Of a stretch of 64,000 bases of DNA, positions 1 to 12,900 are shown one piece after another. The position numbers and the translations under genes are program-made. How positions within the stretch are numbered: the stretch's first letter is position 1; every line of letters starts with the position of its first letter. The notes under the pieces are model-generated. The model was not told the origin of the DNA. It searched no databases and was given only the letters and a program-made list of their open reading frames with translations. Origin of the DNA: Ariolimax columbianus (Eukaryota; Mollusca; Gastropoda; Stylommatophora; Arionidae); the NCBI GenBank assembly GCA_036924085.1, contig JAVGWX010000002.1, positions 53,541,105 through 53,605,104 on the forward strand, written 5' to 3'.

Positions 1-93
1 AACACAGTCGAGTCCTGTGACGACGAGCGAGCGGCGAAGCGGAGAGCGTAAGTCCGCTGACAAACTAAACTACAGTAAAAAAAACTGCGCCAG

Positions 94-294
94 TTGCGGG
101 ACTCCTGGCTGATCAATAAAGCGGATGAAATACATGGATTTGCTGACAATCATGATTACCGTCTCGCGAAGCGAACTATCCATGCTTTAACTGCCTGCGA
201 CTATGGAGATCCCAAATCGGACTCGTCAGCCATCTCCGCACCCATCCACAACCCGGAATTACAGAATACTCGACTGGAAGGACTGGCTAGGTGA
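94..294 (+). pseudogene. RTE-like LINE fragment
   Basis: A 66-codon open stretch reads like the linker between endonuclease and reverse transcriptase of RTE-type non-LTR retrotransposons (a WLINKADEIHGFADNHDYR-type segment). Its second half (HALTxCxYxDPKSDxSAIS...TRLEGLA) recurs on the - strand near 53245-53370, so both are copies of one family. There is no flanking catalytic domain here, so it is a dead fragment. Family assignment is from remembered motif similarity. Confidence 0.5.
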
Positions 295-943
295 AAAAAG
301 AAAAGGTCCTCATCACTCGTGATGGACGAACGAACCGAACTAAAATGTACACCCTCCCCCTGTTTATTTTTCCATTTAGATGTATACTTTTCTACTTCTC
401 TTCCTGGTAAAACATATTTTACAGCACCTACAACATGCAATTCGTTATACGAGCTTGTATTGCTCAACCCAATAAATGTTTCACGCTCTGCTAATTTTAG
501 AACCTGGCGTGTTGTCTACCAAGATGTGTTAAAATTGTTTCATATAGGATTTAGTACTATCACATCTGAACGTCTATTGAGAACATAATATATCGCAAAC
601 ACGCCCAACACCGCCCGGTGAATGCGTGGTCCGTGTTTGTATCATATCAGGTTTACTGTTTGATATACAGACCGCGTTGCTTAGTTACGAATGTAAACAA
701 AGGGCAGATTAAACTTATCTACAGTGCTGGGTCAACAAACAACTCAATTTTTCGTAACTCGTATTTCTTTATGCGTGAAAAGTCTCAAGTATTTTTTTTA
801 CATCAATTTTCAACACGAGAATCTGTGAAATTTACTATATTCTAAGTCTAGACTAATGATATGACATGAAAGTATGAAATACTTTGTGAAGCTTCAATGA
901 GTTGTTGCCGCCTAGTAGTACGATTGATTGAGTATCCAGAAAA
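295..943. other. Region upstream of the CCDC33-like gene, no gene seen
   Basis: AT-rich sequence with short chance ORFs on both strands and no recognisable domain or repeat. It would contain the promoter of the gene starting at 944 if that exon is truly the first. I see no convincing TATA box or initiator. Confidence 0.3.
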
Positions 944-979
944 ATGGCGACCATGTATTACAGACCCTACACATCTGAG
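944..979 (+). CDS. CCDC33-like exon 1 (start)
   Basis: ATG at 944 in good context (AAAAATGG) opens [12 protein letters not shown] and ends in phase 0 at a strong donor, GTAAGG. It is the least certain exon: only 12 codons, chosen because its phase matches exon 2 and a good start lies ahead of it. Confidence 0.45.
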
Positions 980-3900
980 GTAAGGCACAGCCCGATAACG
1001 CGGTTTTCTCGTGGATGTTTGTTGTTATTCAACAGCTGTGTTACGATATTTCATTACTGATTACCACTTTAGATTTTAGTTGTTAACTTGTCATCAAGTA
1101 TTACAAGTTGGACTTGTTTTGTCGACTACTACTAGATGTATATTTCTTCGCCTTCAGTAGCAAAATGCCAAACCAAATGTAGAGACTACTGTCGGTGATA
1201 AAGTGTTAGAGGTGTCATTTTATAAGATCTCAGCTTTTGCGCGATGTTCTAACAAGTTTTCTTTTTTGCAGTTTTCCCTTTATCAAGTACTCATTTGCAA
1301 AATGGTAGAGTGAGCAGAAACACGATAGTGACAGGAAAATGTGTCGGAGTCGCGTAATGCTAGTTACACTATCTAGTCTACCCAGCTTTAAATGGTTACT
1401 GACATAGAGTTGTGGGAGATAAGGCAACGAGGAGGGAAAATGGTCACACCATCTTAAAAAATCCAGAAATTTTTCAATCAATGTTTTTCTCAACTCAGGG
1501 ATTTCGTGAAATGCCTTCCAGTTCCAGTGATCGTGAAATCAAAGGATCGTGATTGAATAAAAAATTTTTTAAATTGTTTTTGGTTTAAAGTCGCCTCACA
1601 GTTGTTGGAAGAAACCAAACATTGTTGTATGTCAGTGCACAATTAAGAGATTATATTTTCTATTTTCACAGCCGTAATCTATGATTATTAGTAGTGTTAT
1701 AAATAAACGATATCTATCATGCTGTTATATACAGTAGCGGAGCATTCAAATAAACAAAATAGGCTGAGCTATCCCAAAAGAAGAATTAGAGAAAACATCC
1801 CTTTGCATAAAACAGATGTGAAATAAATTAGAAATTGATATTGTAAGGGTAATTTTTGTTTAAGCGTAATGACATGTTAGCACATGCGTGAAGCGCAAAG
1901 GGAATTTTTAAGCTACTATTGGAAAGATAAGCTGATTGTGTCCAGCTTAACACATCATAGGAATCAGGACAATTGGTGGCTAGGAGACTGTCATTAGGGC
2001 GCTAATTTTTCTTACAGCCAGCTAGCAACAAATAAGGCCAGCATTCACTGACGGGTGATAGATATTTTTTCAGGAATTAAACAAAGACGCTAAGAACTGA
2101 TCGACAAAAAAACTAAGACAACTTACAGAAGTACGTCGACAGCATGGGTTCCAATTACCTCATTCAGCACAAACATGAAGTCATTTTTTCTACATCATCA
2201 ACAAACAGATCATCAATATCAAGATGCCAATGATCATGTTCTGTTTGAGAATTGGACATAACAAATTGAATAGCCACTTATACTCGCTAAAATTGGCTCC
2301 ATCGCCAATGTGTATGTGTGGGCAGGCAGCACAGACATCCGAACATATTCTGCAAGACTGTTATATGCTTAGCTAATTGCGTACTAAGTACTGGCCCACT
2401 AAAACGAATATTCACACAAAGCTACTTGGAAGCCTTGAAGAACCAGCGAGCTACAGGGACCATCAGCATCCATACCTTACGCCATTTGATGAGAGAGACT
2501 GAGCACCTATGGGTATGTCCAGAGTGCAGTGATGTCGATTCACAGAAACAGAGGAACACCCCACTACATCAACCTTTGTGCAGAGAACTGGACTCACATA
2601 TAGATATAACAAGGAAAAGCAGGGCGAAAGAGAAGAAGCAGAAGACTAACATTGAAACACCCTAACATGTCCACAAAGAGACTACTGATCAACGGTTTAT
2701 TTATGTCAATGCTTTGTTACTAGTATCAAACGTGGATTTTAACAAAATCTCTTGAGAGAAAAAACATGACATGTGAGATGACATGTCTCCGGAAAACCAT
2801 CAACGTAATTAGGATAGACAGAAAGTAGAATGAAGACACGTGAAACATCAACATTATTTAAGCAAGACCTTGTATCGAGTATATTGATGGAGAGAAAATC
2901 AAGTAGTTTGGCTGTCTAATGAGAATGCATTCTGATCAACTACCTCTGTACACCTATAATTCATGGTGATAAAGTTTTGACAACCCTTAAAGACCACAAA
3001 TGAGGTTTATAGATAATGTTGCGGATATTCTAAATCGTCATGAGATGACGATACTTCATTAATGCATCGAAAAACTGCCGTTCCTTATGGTGTTTCATGG
3101 CACAAGTATTTCATAGTTGCAATAAACTGGCATGAAATGATGATGATATAATCTCTTTAGATGCGAGCTGGCAGGTCTTGACATCCAGGCAAAAGCACAC
3201 ATCCTCCTCAATTGTTGTAGTGATCTGAACAGTGTGCTGTGTATGGTGGGGTGTGGTGGTAGTAGCAGGTTCCGCAGATTGGCCAGCCCTGGGCACAAAG
3301 TCAGGAGGTGCCGACTGACTCCTCATGGTCATGGCGTAACCTGCAGTTTGGTTCACGTAGTGGGTCCAATCTATTCAGACTGGCATGAAATAGACTAGGT
3401 TAATAAAGACACCTTTCATTGGAGTGTCTAGTTAGCCTAATCTCCCTAACTCATGTTCTTTTTTTATCAAGGCACATCCATAATCTGGGGGTTTGTGGTT
3501 TGAATCTGGATATCTATTACTCATTTTATTTTACTTTCTGTTGTTCGGTAGGTATGATTCCTCCAAATGCTTATAATAAATTTGTTTTAGCAATTGTTGT
3601 CCTTGCCATATTTATTCCTCATCTTAATAGTAGAGTAAAAATAAGGACATGCAGTGATAATAATGACATTTAATTTTCTTCCTACTTCCCAGCCAATCAA
3701 AGAAGGAGAATTGCCACCATACAATGCTGTAGAGTCTATTCTTCCTGAGTACCAGTACATCTTTGTTGACCCCAACCAGGATACAGCCAGATCCAGCAAG
3801 TCGAAACCCCCACCACCTCCGTCACGACACATCAACCCTCCGGACAGGGGTACTTACACACAGACTACAGACAACAGGTTGAAGCCTGGAAAGCATTTGT

Positions 3901-6900
3901 TTTTGTGTTACTTAGTGCCATAAGTCTGTTTCTAATGATAAATAGCCTTGGCTGTGCTTTGTACCTACCAATTTGGTCTCATGGAAACATGTCTAAGTGC
4001 AAAATTTCCTCAACTGTCTGGCGAAGTACTTTTTAATGCTGCACACATGTTTGTGTGTGTATATATATATATATATTTAAATATATATATATGCACATAC
4101 TATTATATAATATCATCCCAAAACTGATCTGCATAACATGGGAGGCACAGCCATCAGTCCTTTGGATATCTGCACTTGCCTTTTTGTTTTTCCATAGCTA
4201 AAGGCGCTGTGCCAGTCTGCAAAAACAGTATTTTTTTTTTTAATATAGGAGCATACCAATAAACAATGTTAGCTGTATCTTAATCTTTGTTATTTCAATA
4301 CTTACCTAATTATATCAGAGCACTTATATTTAATCAAACGGAATATTATTTAGTTCCAGTATTACAAAATAATATGTAATCTGCCTGGCATATCATAAGA
4401 GGCCATTAAGTAGGGTTGGATTTGGGATTGGCCACCCTAGAAACTTTAAGCCACAAAACCTTCAGCAGATACAGACAGATCAATGTTTTATATTTAGTTG
4501 TTGAAGACCTATGCTCCAGACAGAGCTGAAGTGGTTAGGATGTATTGCATTATATTTTAAACGTGCCATGAAATAACATTCTTAAAGAATGTGTCCCTGA
4601 AGTGATAAAGTTTGAGAATCTCTGGTCTAGTACCATATCAATCAATCAAAAACCTGTCAGCTCCACAAATACTTGCCAAGTCTTCCTATCATGAGCCATC
4701 TGAGCTAATTCTGTCCATGTCTGTTTTGCTGCCTTTAAATTTGCTTCCAGATCCCTCTCCCATGAGTGTCTCTAGCTTCCTCTACGTCTCTTGCCTTGTG
4801 GATTCCAGAAAAGAATTTGTCTGGTAATGTTATCCACTGGTTTCCGTAATGTGTGGCCTATCCATCGCCATCACCTCCTCCATATTTCATGCACTACTGG
4901 TATTTGTCCAGTTTTTCCCATCACTTCCACGTTGATGATCTTGTCATACCATTCCCACCCTTGTATTTTGCGCAGGCAGCCATTTGCGAAAGTCTGTACC
5001 TTTTTCATATGTATCTGTGTTGTCTTCCAAATTACAACATATTTGATTTGCCATATGACCAAATGTGATAGTTAATAATTACCATCTGACCAGGTATGAT
5101 AATGAGATTTAATGCTACCGTGTGATACCATGTTTAATGTTAGCATATAACTCCATGCAATAATATATTAAATATAATAATATTCCAATCTGACCCCATT
5201 TAATAACAGTTTTAGTGCTGGCATCTGATAAATTGATGGCTTATTTGTACAGGGATCCACTAGACCTTGACCAGACACACATGTCAGTGCTTGATCAGCA
5301 AATGCATGACCTAGACAACTATAGAACTGCAGTAACGAAGATGGGTCAAGACATTCTCACCCTGAGAACACAGGTAGATTCTGTTACCTTATGTGCTCTC
5401 CATATGAGAACAGATGTTGCATGTTACCCTGTTATCCTGGTCATATTATCATCGTCACTCTCTTTTTTTTTAAAAATATTTTAAGCACAAGTTGTTGTTG
5501 TTTGCAAATGCCCACAATGAATAGGCACAAAATACTGACTAGGACATCGCATCAAGGTCAATACACTGACCAAGACCACAATCTCTCTTCCATGTAGAGT
5601 TTCCTGGAAACAGGCTGTTTTCAAGACAGCCTTGCTGACGAGATGTGGATCGATGTGATCCATGTAGTTGTGAGTGCCACGCAGATAAAGCCAAGCATAG
5701 GACAACCGCCTGGAGGATCGCGGTCCACTTTCATCAGCATGCTCAGGATGTGAGGGAAGCTACTACAACCCACCACTTATCGTCCTAATCAGGGCGAACA
5801 AAAGAGTAAACTTACTCATTGTGAGCATTGAACAACAACATCAACAACATAATGAGGATACCAGCCCTCTTTAGTCACCTCTTGCGACATACATTTACAG
5901 TTCATTCTAAACTCCACTCCAAAGCATTTGGGACCGTCTTGTCATATGGTCTTTGCACATCATTATGGTCACATAACACATTATTCTGGTCATGTAATAC
6001 TCTAACTGTGTCACATACTTCATTCTTTTCAATGCATGAAACATTAGTCTTGTCAAATAAGGTGTAAACCTCATCACATTCATCATCAATCTGTCCCATG
6101 CTACAATGCTGAGACTTCAGTGTGACAGTGAAGAACTGGACAACGATGTTTAAAGAAGGACGTGAGTTAACGAATGATTTTCCGAGACTAGGTCAGGCAT
6201 ATATTGTTGCATCAGAAGATGCCATCGCTAAAATTGATGCAGCAATTTGGGTCACCATACACTGCGTCCATTCTGTGATGAATAACTGGTCTATATGCTT
6301 CAGTTGTTATAAATCGAATCACCGCTCACTGATCAACTCTGGATGGATTCCATATCACACCCGTCATGTTTTCAACAGTCTGCCGAGGAAACTATGAGTC
6401 AGAGGATAATGAAATTTTGCAAACTCAACAGTTGGTATGTGCTGTTTACACCAGAATTGATGTCATCATGCGCATTGTACGTATGTTCACTTGGTGCAGT
6501 TAGGTTCGGTTTCATTTGAACACGCTTCGTATATCAAATTAAAATACAAAAGGCGAGATGGACTTTTATTGTGTTAGGGAATATATGCAAATTAAAAAGA
6601 AATGAAGTACATTACAAAAATACAGATATTCAACTCCAATGTAAAGTATGTCCTATTTTATGGCTCTGTAATATGGGGTAAAAAATAAGCTACAACAAAA
6701 AAGGTTCAAGCTTTTGTCAATGGATTCCTGCGCTGAATAGAGGGATTAAAATGGTATGATAAGTCGCTAATATGGAACTGAGGACAGAAGAATTTGATGT
6801 GAGGAGAAGAAACTGGCATTGGATAGGATACATATTGCAGAAGACAGCTGAGAACATTACATGGCAGTCTCAATTCTGGAATCCCCAAAGCAAGAGAAGT

Positions 6901-9900
6901 AGAGGCAGACCTAATCACTCATGGAGACGAGGGTCTCTGACAAAATAATGACAATAAGGAAGACAGGGACATAGGGGGAAAGGATGGAACAGGACAGGAA
7001 TACGTGGTGAGCGTTTGTTGAAGATCTACTCTCCGCCGGAAGCTGACAGTTTTTGATGATTAATGTTGCCTCATATAAAAATAATTCGTAAATTTAGATT
7101 GCATTTGCAAACCCAAGTTGGAAACCTACAAGAAAACAAAAGCATTTGGTCACAGACTTCCTGTAAGGATCATTCTTTGATGGTTGTCCTTTGTTTCATC
7201 AGGGCAAAATGAAGAAGAGCATTGGAAACCACTGTTATTGAGGTTGTGGATAAGCATAAAATCTGTCAGTGCTTGCTTTCAAGGAAACTATTTTTAGAGG
7301 AAACCATGTATCAAATTCTTGTACACATTGTTCATGCATGTACACATAGCTCTTCTACAGTCCGTGTACACACAGACCTTGTTCATAGTCCATTACTTAC
7401 AGTCCTGGTACACACAATTGTTTTACACACACACAATCTAGTGTACACAAAATTCTTGTACACATTCAATCCTTAAATACAGAGATTTGTCACATGAAAT
7501 GATGTTTTTGTTCAGGTACGCACATTGGAGGGAGAGAACAGCAAGCTGAGAATTGATGTTAATCACTATGACGACAACCGGAAGCTCTTGATAGATGCTG
7601 CTGATCTAGACTCCTTGGCCAGGCCTGAGCTACAGGCCAGATATGGTTTGTTTTGTGTGTTTGGTATGGTGTGATATGTTTGTTGTGTGTTTGGTATGGT
7701 GTGTTGTGTTTGTTATGTTGTGACAGCTTAGTATTGTCTGTTATGTTTGTTGTGACTGCTTGGTATAGTTTGTTATGTTTGTTGTGTGTGTTTGGTATGG
7801 TGTATTGTGACTGTTGATATGGTGTGTTATGTTTATTGTGTTTGTTGATATGGTATATTGATTGTTGTGACCGTTAATATGATGTGTTGATTGTTGTGAC
7901 TGTGCTATTTGGGCAAATATATTATGTATGTCAGACTTGTAATTTGTTATTCCCTACAGTCTATCACAATATACAGTCTATCACAATATACAGTCTATCA
8001 CAATATACAGTCTATCACAATCTACAGTCTATCATGTGTGACAGTCTATCATATATGACAGAATGTAAACCATCTCAATATTTTCCATGTACAGCATCAC
8101 TGAGACAGAAGCTAGCCGCTCAGACAACAGAACTAAAGGACTACAAGATGAGAGTGCAGAAGCTACAGAATGAACTTATCAAGGTCACATTTTATTTAGT
8201 CTTTTGTCTCTTTCGCTCTATCTTTCTATCTCTGCACCTCTCATTACTTGAGCATGGGTTTCTCAGTTAAACAATCAGCAATCTGAAAGCTGTAAGAAAA
8301 CTGAACATCAGTTATAAATAGATGCAAAAACAAGTAAGAATTAGTTTTACCTGGTCACAAAAACAAACAAAAAAACTTTCTACATCACAAATAATAGATA
8401 TTTATCAGAAATACCAGTTGCTGCCAAAGGAAAAGGGTTTGAGGAGGTTCAAAACAAACTGTCACGTTCATTCATGACCCTTGTGGAATACTGCCAGGAA
8501 TATCATCTTAAACCAAATCCCAGTAAAACTCAGGTGTGTGCCAACCACCCCAGAAACTGAGAGGCGAAAATAAAACTCCAGGTAAGATGACAAGATCAGC
8601 AGCTTGAACACGGCTCCCAAATATCCAGGCGTAAAGTTAGACCGCACATTGTCATACATGACACACTGTCAGGAAACAAATCATAAGATACACACAAGAA
8701 ACAATATTATCCTAAAACTAACCGGTACAGCTATCAGTTCTTCGGACATCAGTACTTGCCCTGTTTTTCCGTTGCTGAATACACCATACCAGTCTGGAAA
8801 TTTGTTTCCATGCAAAACTATTTGACAAAGCAATTAATGCAGATGAAGCCAAGCATAGTACAACCATCTGCAGTACCCTGGTCCACCTTAAAAAACACAC
8901 TCGGGATGTCTAATTCTCATTCTTCGCTCGTTCTCAAACTCTCGCTACCAAGCCCTGAAAATGTCTTTGCAAGTAGCAGCATTTTGTGCGGAGAACAGAT
9001 TGTGTTTTTTCCGTAGATTACAGCTTTACTGCAATATTTGCACCTTTCGGTTCAACACATCTGACTTCTGCAAGCATTTTTTTAGTACCGGGTTAGCATT
9101 CCCTCTTCGATCCCTTCTCCTTAGCCAGTCTGCCCTGCTGCAGTCTATCCAGGATCACCCCGTGGAGGTGTAGAAGAGTCTTGGCAGCTCTGGTTCGCTG
9201 GCCCTGACGCTAGCAGTCAGCTATGGGTCGCTGACCACTGCAGCTCATATGCTGCTCAGTGTCTTGATCCCTAGTGGGAGGTTTAAATCTCACAAGTTTC
9301 AAGTGTTCCCTTGGTTTCAAGGGAGCTGAGATCAGTGTCCAGTCTTATCAGAGATAGATGATAAAACTCTGAGGTCTCGTATCACACTGTGTACGTAAAA
9401 GAACTCTTGGCAGTTGAAAATCAAAAAGAAAAGTCTGTTAGCTTCTGTCTCGGCAAAAATTATAAAGGAAATCTCTTCTTCTTCTGCGTTCATTCTCAAT
9501 CTCCCACTACCAAGCCCTGAACATGGCTTTGCTAGTAGCAGGATGTAGTCCAGAGAATGGAATGCGTTGTGTCACTAGTTTACAGCTTGACTGTGATATA
9601 TGCACCTTTCTTAACTTAACTTAACATTTTTATACTCTGCAGAGTCTGTGAACAACCAGTTTCTTTTAAATTTCCTTTCTCTAAAAGTATGTACATTTAA
9701 TTTATTCTGAAATGCATTAATTGTCCTTACCTCCACTACATGCATTCCAAGCATTCACCACTCTGACTAAAAAAATATTTCCTAATATCTAATCTTTCGG
9801 TCCGACACATTCGTCTTCGGCAGAATAAAGGTAATGAAATTCCTACCTGAATGTGGCCTGCAAGAAGGCCAAAGAAGGAAGCACCCCTCTATAATGCAAC

Positions 9901-12900
9901 AAGGTCAATCATCTGTTTGTCTTCACACACAAATAAAAGTATAAATTTGAAGAAATGACCTCTCCACTCCCAAGGGGAGGGAAGAGGAGCAACAAACACA
10001 AGAGAGGAGCTATTAACTCTTGTATATGTTGGTATCATTTGTGGTGAATTTGCAGTGGCCATTTCAAAGTCAATAATTTTACATGATGATCTTGCTAGCC
10101 ATATGTACAACCTTCTTTAGACACCTTTGATGACATGCTTGAAAGGTTACAGTGGTACTATTATTCTTGTCAACCCAGGTGCCACTCACGAGTTGGTCTC
10201 ATTAACTCTTGTATAGTTCAGTGTCATGATTATTTCTGGTATATCTCTATGGTTTGTCTTGTAGTCATTATTAATACTAGGAGTGGTAACAGACTGTGTG
10301 GGAGGAAACAAAGAAGAGTTAACTGCACAAAGAACAGCAGCTGGTAAACTTTTCCATGCACTAAACAGAGGATTCCTCAGTAAGAGATAAATAAGCAGGA
10401 AAACAAATATGGATGTATACTGCTCGACCTGTGTGCCTGTCCTGACATATGGATGGGAGTCATGGACAATGACCACAGTCCAAGAAAGACAACTACAAAC
10501 TTCAGAAATGAGGTACCTAAGAAAGGTGGTCTAAGTGGCGAGCAGGAACAAGATTTGTAACCAGACAATATGTAACAATCTCTAATCCCAACCCCTGCAG
10601 ACATGAGTAGAGCAGTGTGAACTGCAGTGGTTTGGCCATGTCTGTAGAATGGAAGAAGACTGGATACCCAGGCGGTCATTGTAGGCAAAAAGTCGAGTCG
10701 AGAACACAGGCCACTAGGGTGACCTAAAGTACGACATACAGCATACGACAGTCCCTAAGTGGCCGGGGGCTAGATTAGAAAGAGGCCAAGAGGAAGATAG
10801 CAGATAGAATAGTATGGGTTTCTCTCTGGCAAACCTCTACACCTCACGGCGGAAGAGGAGTGACTAAATAAGTAAGTAATCTCTGGTATATTTTTCACTG
10901 TGATGAATCCTAAGTTGATTTTTTTTTTGCAGAAAAATGATAAGGAAAAGGATTATCTGCGCATGTCCCATGCTCATTCCTCCCAGCAAGAATTACTCAA
11001 GAGGTTACAGGACAAAGTTCAAAAAGTCAGGAAGCTGGAGGAGACATGTAAAAAGCAGGAAAAAGTAATAGAGAAATTGGAAGCAGTGTTAAACAAGATC
11101 AAGGACAAGTCTGTGGGTCAGAAAGGTATGGATGTACTGTGCTTTGTCATATATTGATCAGGTTAGTTCTGGATTAAGATGCGTCAGGGCCAGCAAACCA
11201 TAGCTGCCAAGACCCTTCTACACCTCCACGCGGTGATCCTGGATAACAGGCTGCAGCAGGTCAGACTGGCTAAGGAGAAGGGATCTAAGAGGGAATGCTA
11301 ACCCGGTACTCAAAAACTGCTTGCTGAAGTCGGATGTGTTGGACCAAAAGGTGCGAATATCGCAGCCAAGCTGTAAACTACGACACAACGCATTCCGTTC
11401 TCTGGACTACATTCTGCTACTTAAGCCCTTTCAGGGTTTGGTAGTGGGAGATTGAGAACGAACGAAGAAGAAGAAGAAGATCAAGTTAGTTCTGGAATTA
11501 CTATTACTTCACGTTCTTTTCTGTTGATTGGTGTATATGCTTTCCAAATCTTGTATGATCTTTGTCTGTTTACTAATGATTACTCTCAGGGTTCCCTAAC
11601 AACGAACAGGGGAAGAGGAAGTTTAGCAATGAGAGGCTCATAAGCAGAGCTCAAGAAGAAGGCCTAAATTAGAAATATGTGGGTCATTATGCTCCAAGGT
11701 ACATTCTAACAGACTGCAGGTGTGTACTCCAAGTCCCAAACAAGATAGATACTCACACGAAATAGAATATAGCATCGGTTTGCTGTTCCAAAAAAACAGA
11801 TCTAGTCCTATAGTGGATTCTGACCCACTCTGGGATTCTTGTTAAGAGAAGGCAAATGATCTCATAAAAGTCGGCAGTGCCTGTACACAGACTTGCCATC
11901 CACAGAGCTATAACAAAGCAAAGAAACTCGTCAAACGATCAATGAGGACAGAATGGAGAGACCAGCACAAAGAATACAAATCAGAAAATTACAGCATAGA
12001 CAAACTTGGCAGAGATAGGCAGACAAAGATCTTCAGACTCAAAACGGGCAGCGCATGAACTGCAGTGGTCAGCAACCCATAGCTGACTGCTAGCGCCAGG
12101 GCCAGCGAACTAGAGCTGCCAAGACCCTTCTACACCTCCACGCAGTGATCCTGGATAACAGACTGCAGCAGGACAGACTGACTAATGAGAAGGGATAGAA
12201 GAGGCAATGCTAACCCGTACTCAAAAAATGCTTGCTGAAGTCGGATGTGTTGGACCGAAAGATGCAAATATCGCAGTCAAGCTGTAAACTACGACACAAC
12301 GCATTCCGTTCTCTGGACTACATTCTTTTACTTAAGCCCTTTCAGGATTTGGTTGCGGGAGATTGAGAACGAACGAAGCCAAGCCAAGACTCAGAACAGG
12401 ACATTGCATACTCAAGGCCCACCTCCACAGAATGGGTCTTAGAGACACCGTCACACGCGATTGTAGAGCACCCAAGAAAGCACCAGAACATATCCTGCAG
12501 GACTGTCCACTTATACACACCAAACAGAGACAGCATGGCCCAGGGAAGTGGCCATGCTCAAAAAGCTGTTGGGGACAGGCAAAGACCTGAAACAAAGAGC
12601 CTCCTTCATGAACCTCACCGAGCTAGAAGTATAGCATCAGTGGATGAAAGAAGAAGAAGAAAACAAGAGGTAAGGCATTCACCTATCAAGAAATAAGTGA
12701 AAGCTCAAAATGAGAGATGTTCAAAACCTGCAGTTTCTAGTGAAACTTGGTCTCAAGGTAGGTGAGATCTAGACATGGAACTATCGTAGATGGATGAAAA
12801 ACTTGGATTTCCCATGTACATGCTGTAAAATGCAAAAGAACCGTTGGCAGTTGAAAATTTTTTTAAAGTAGGCTGTTAGTAGCTATTCGAACGAAAAATA

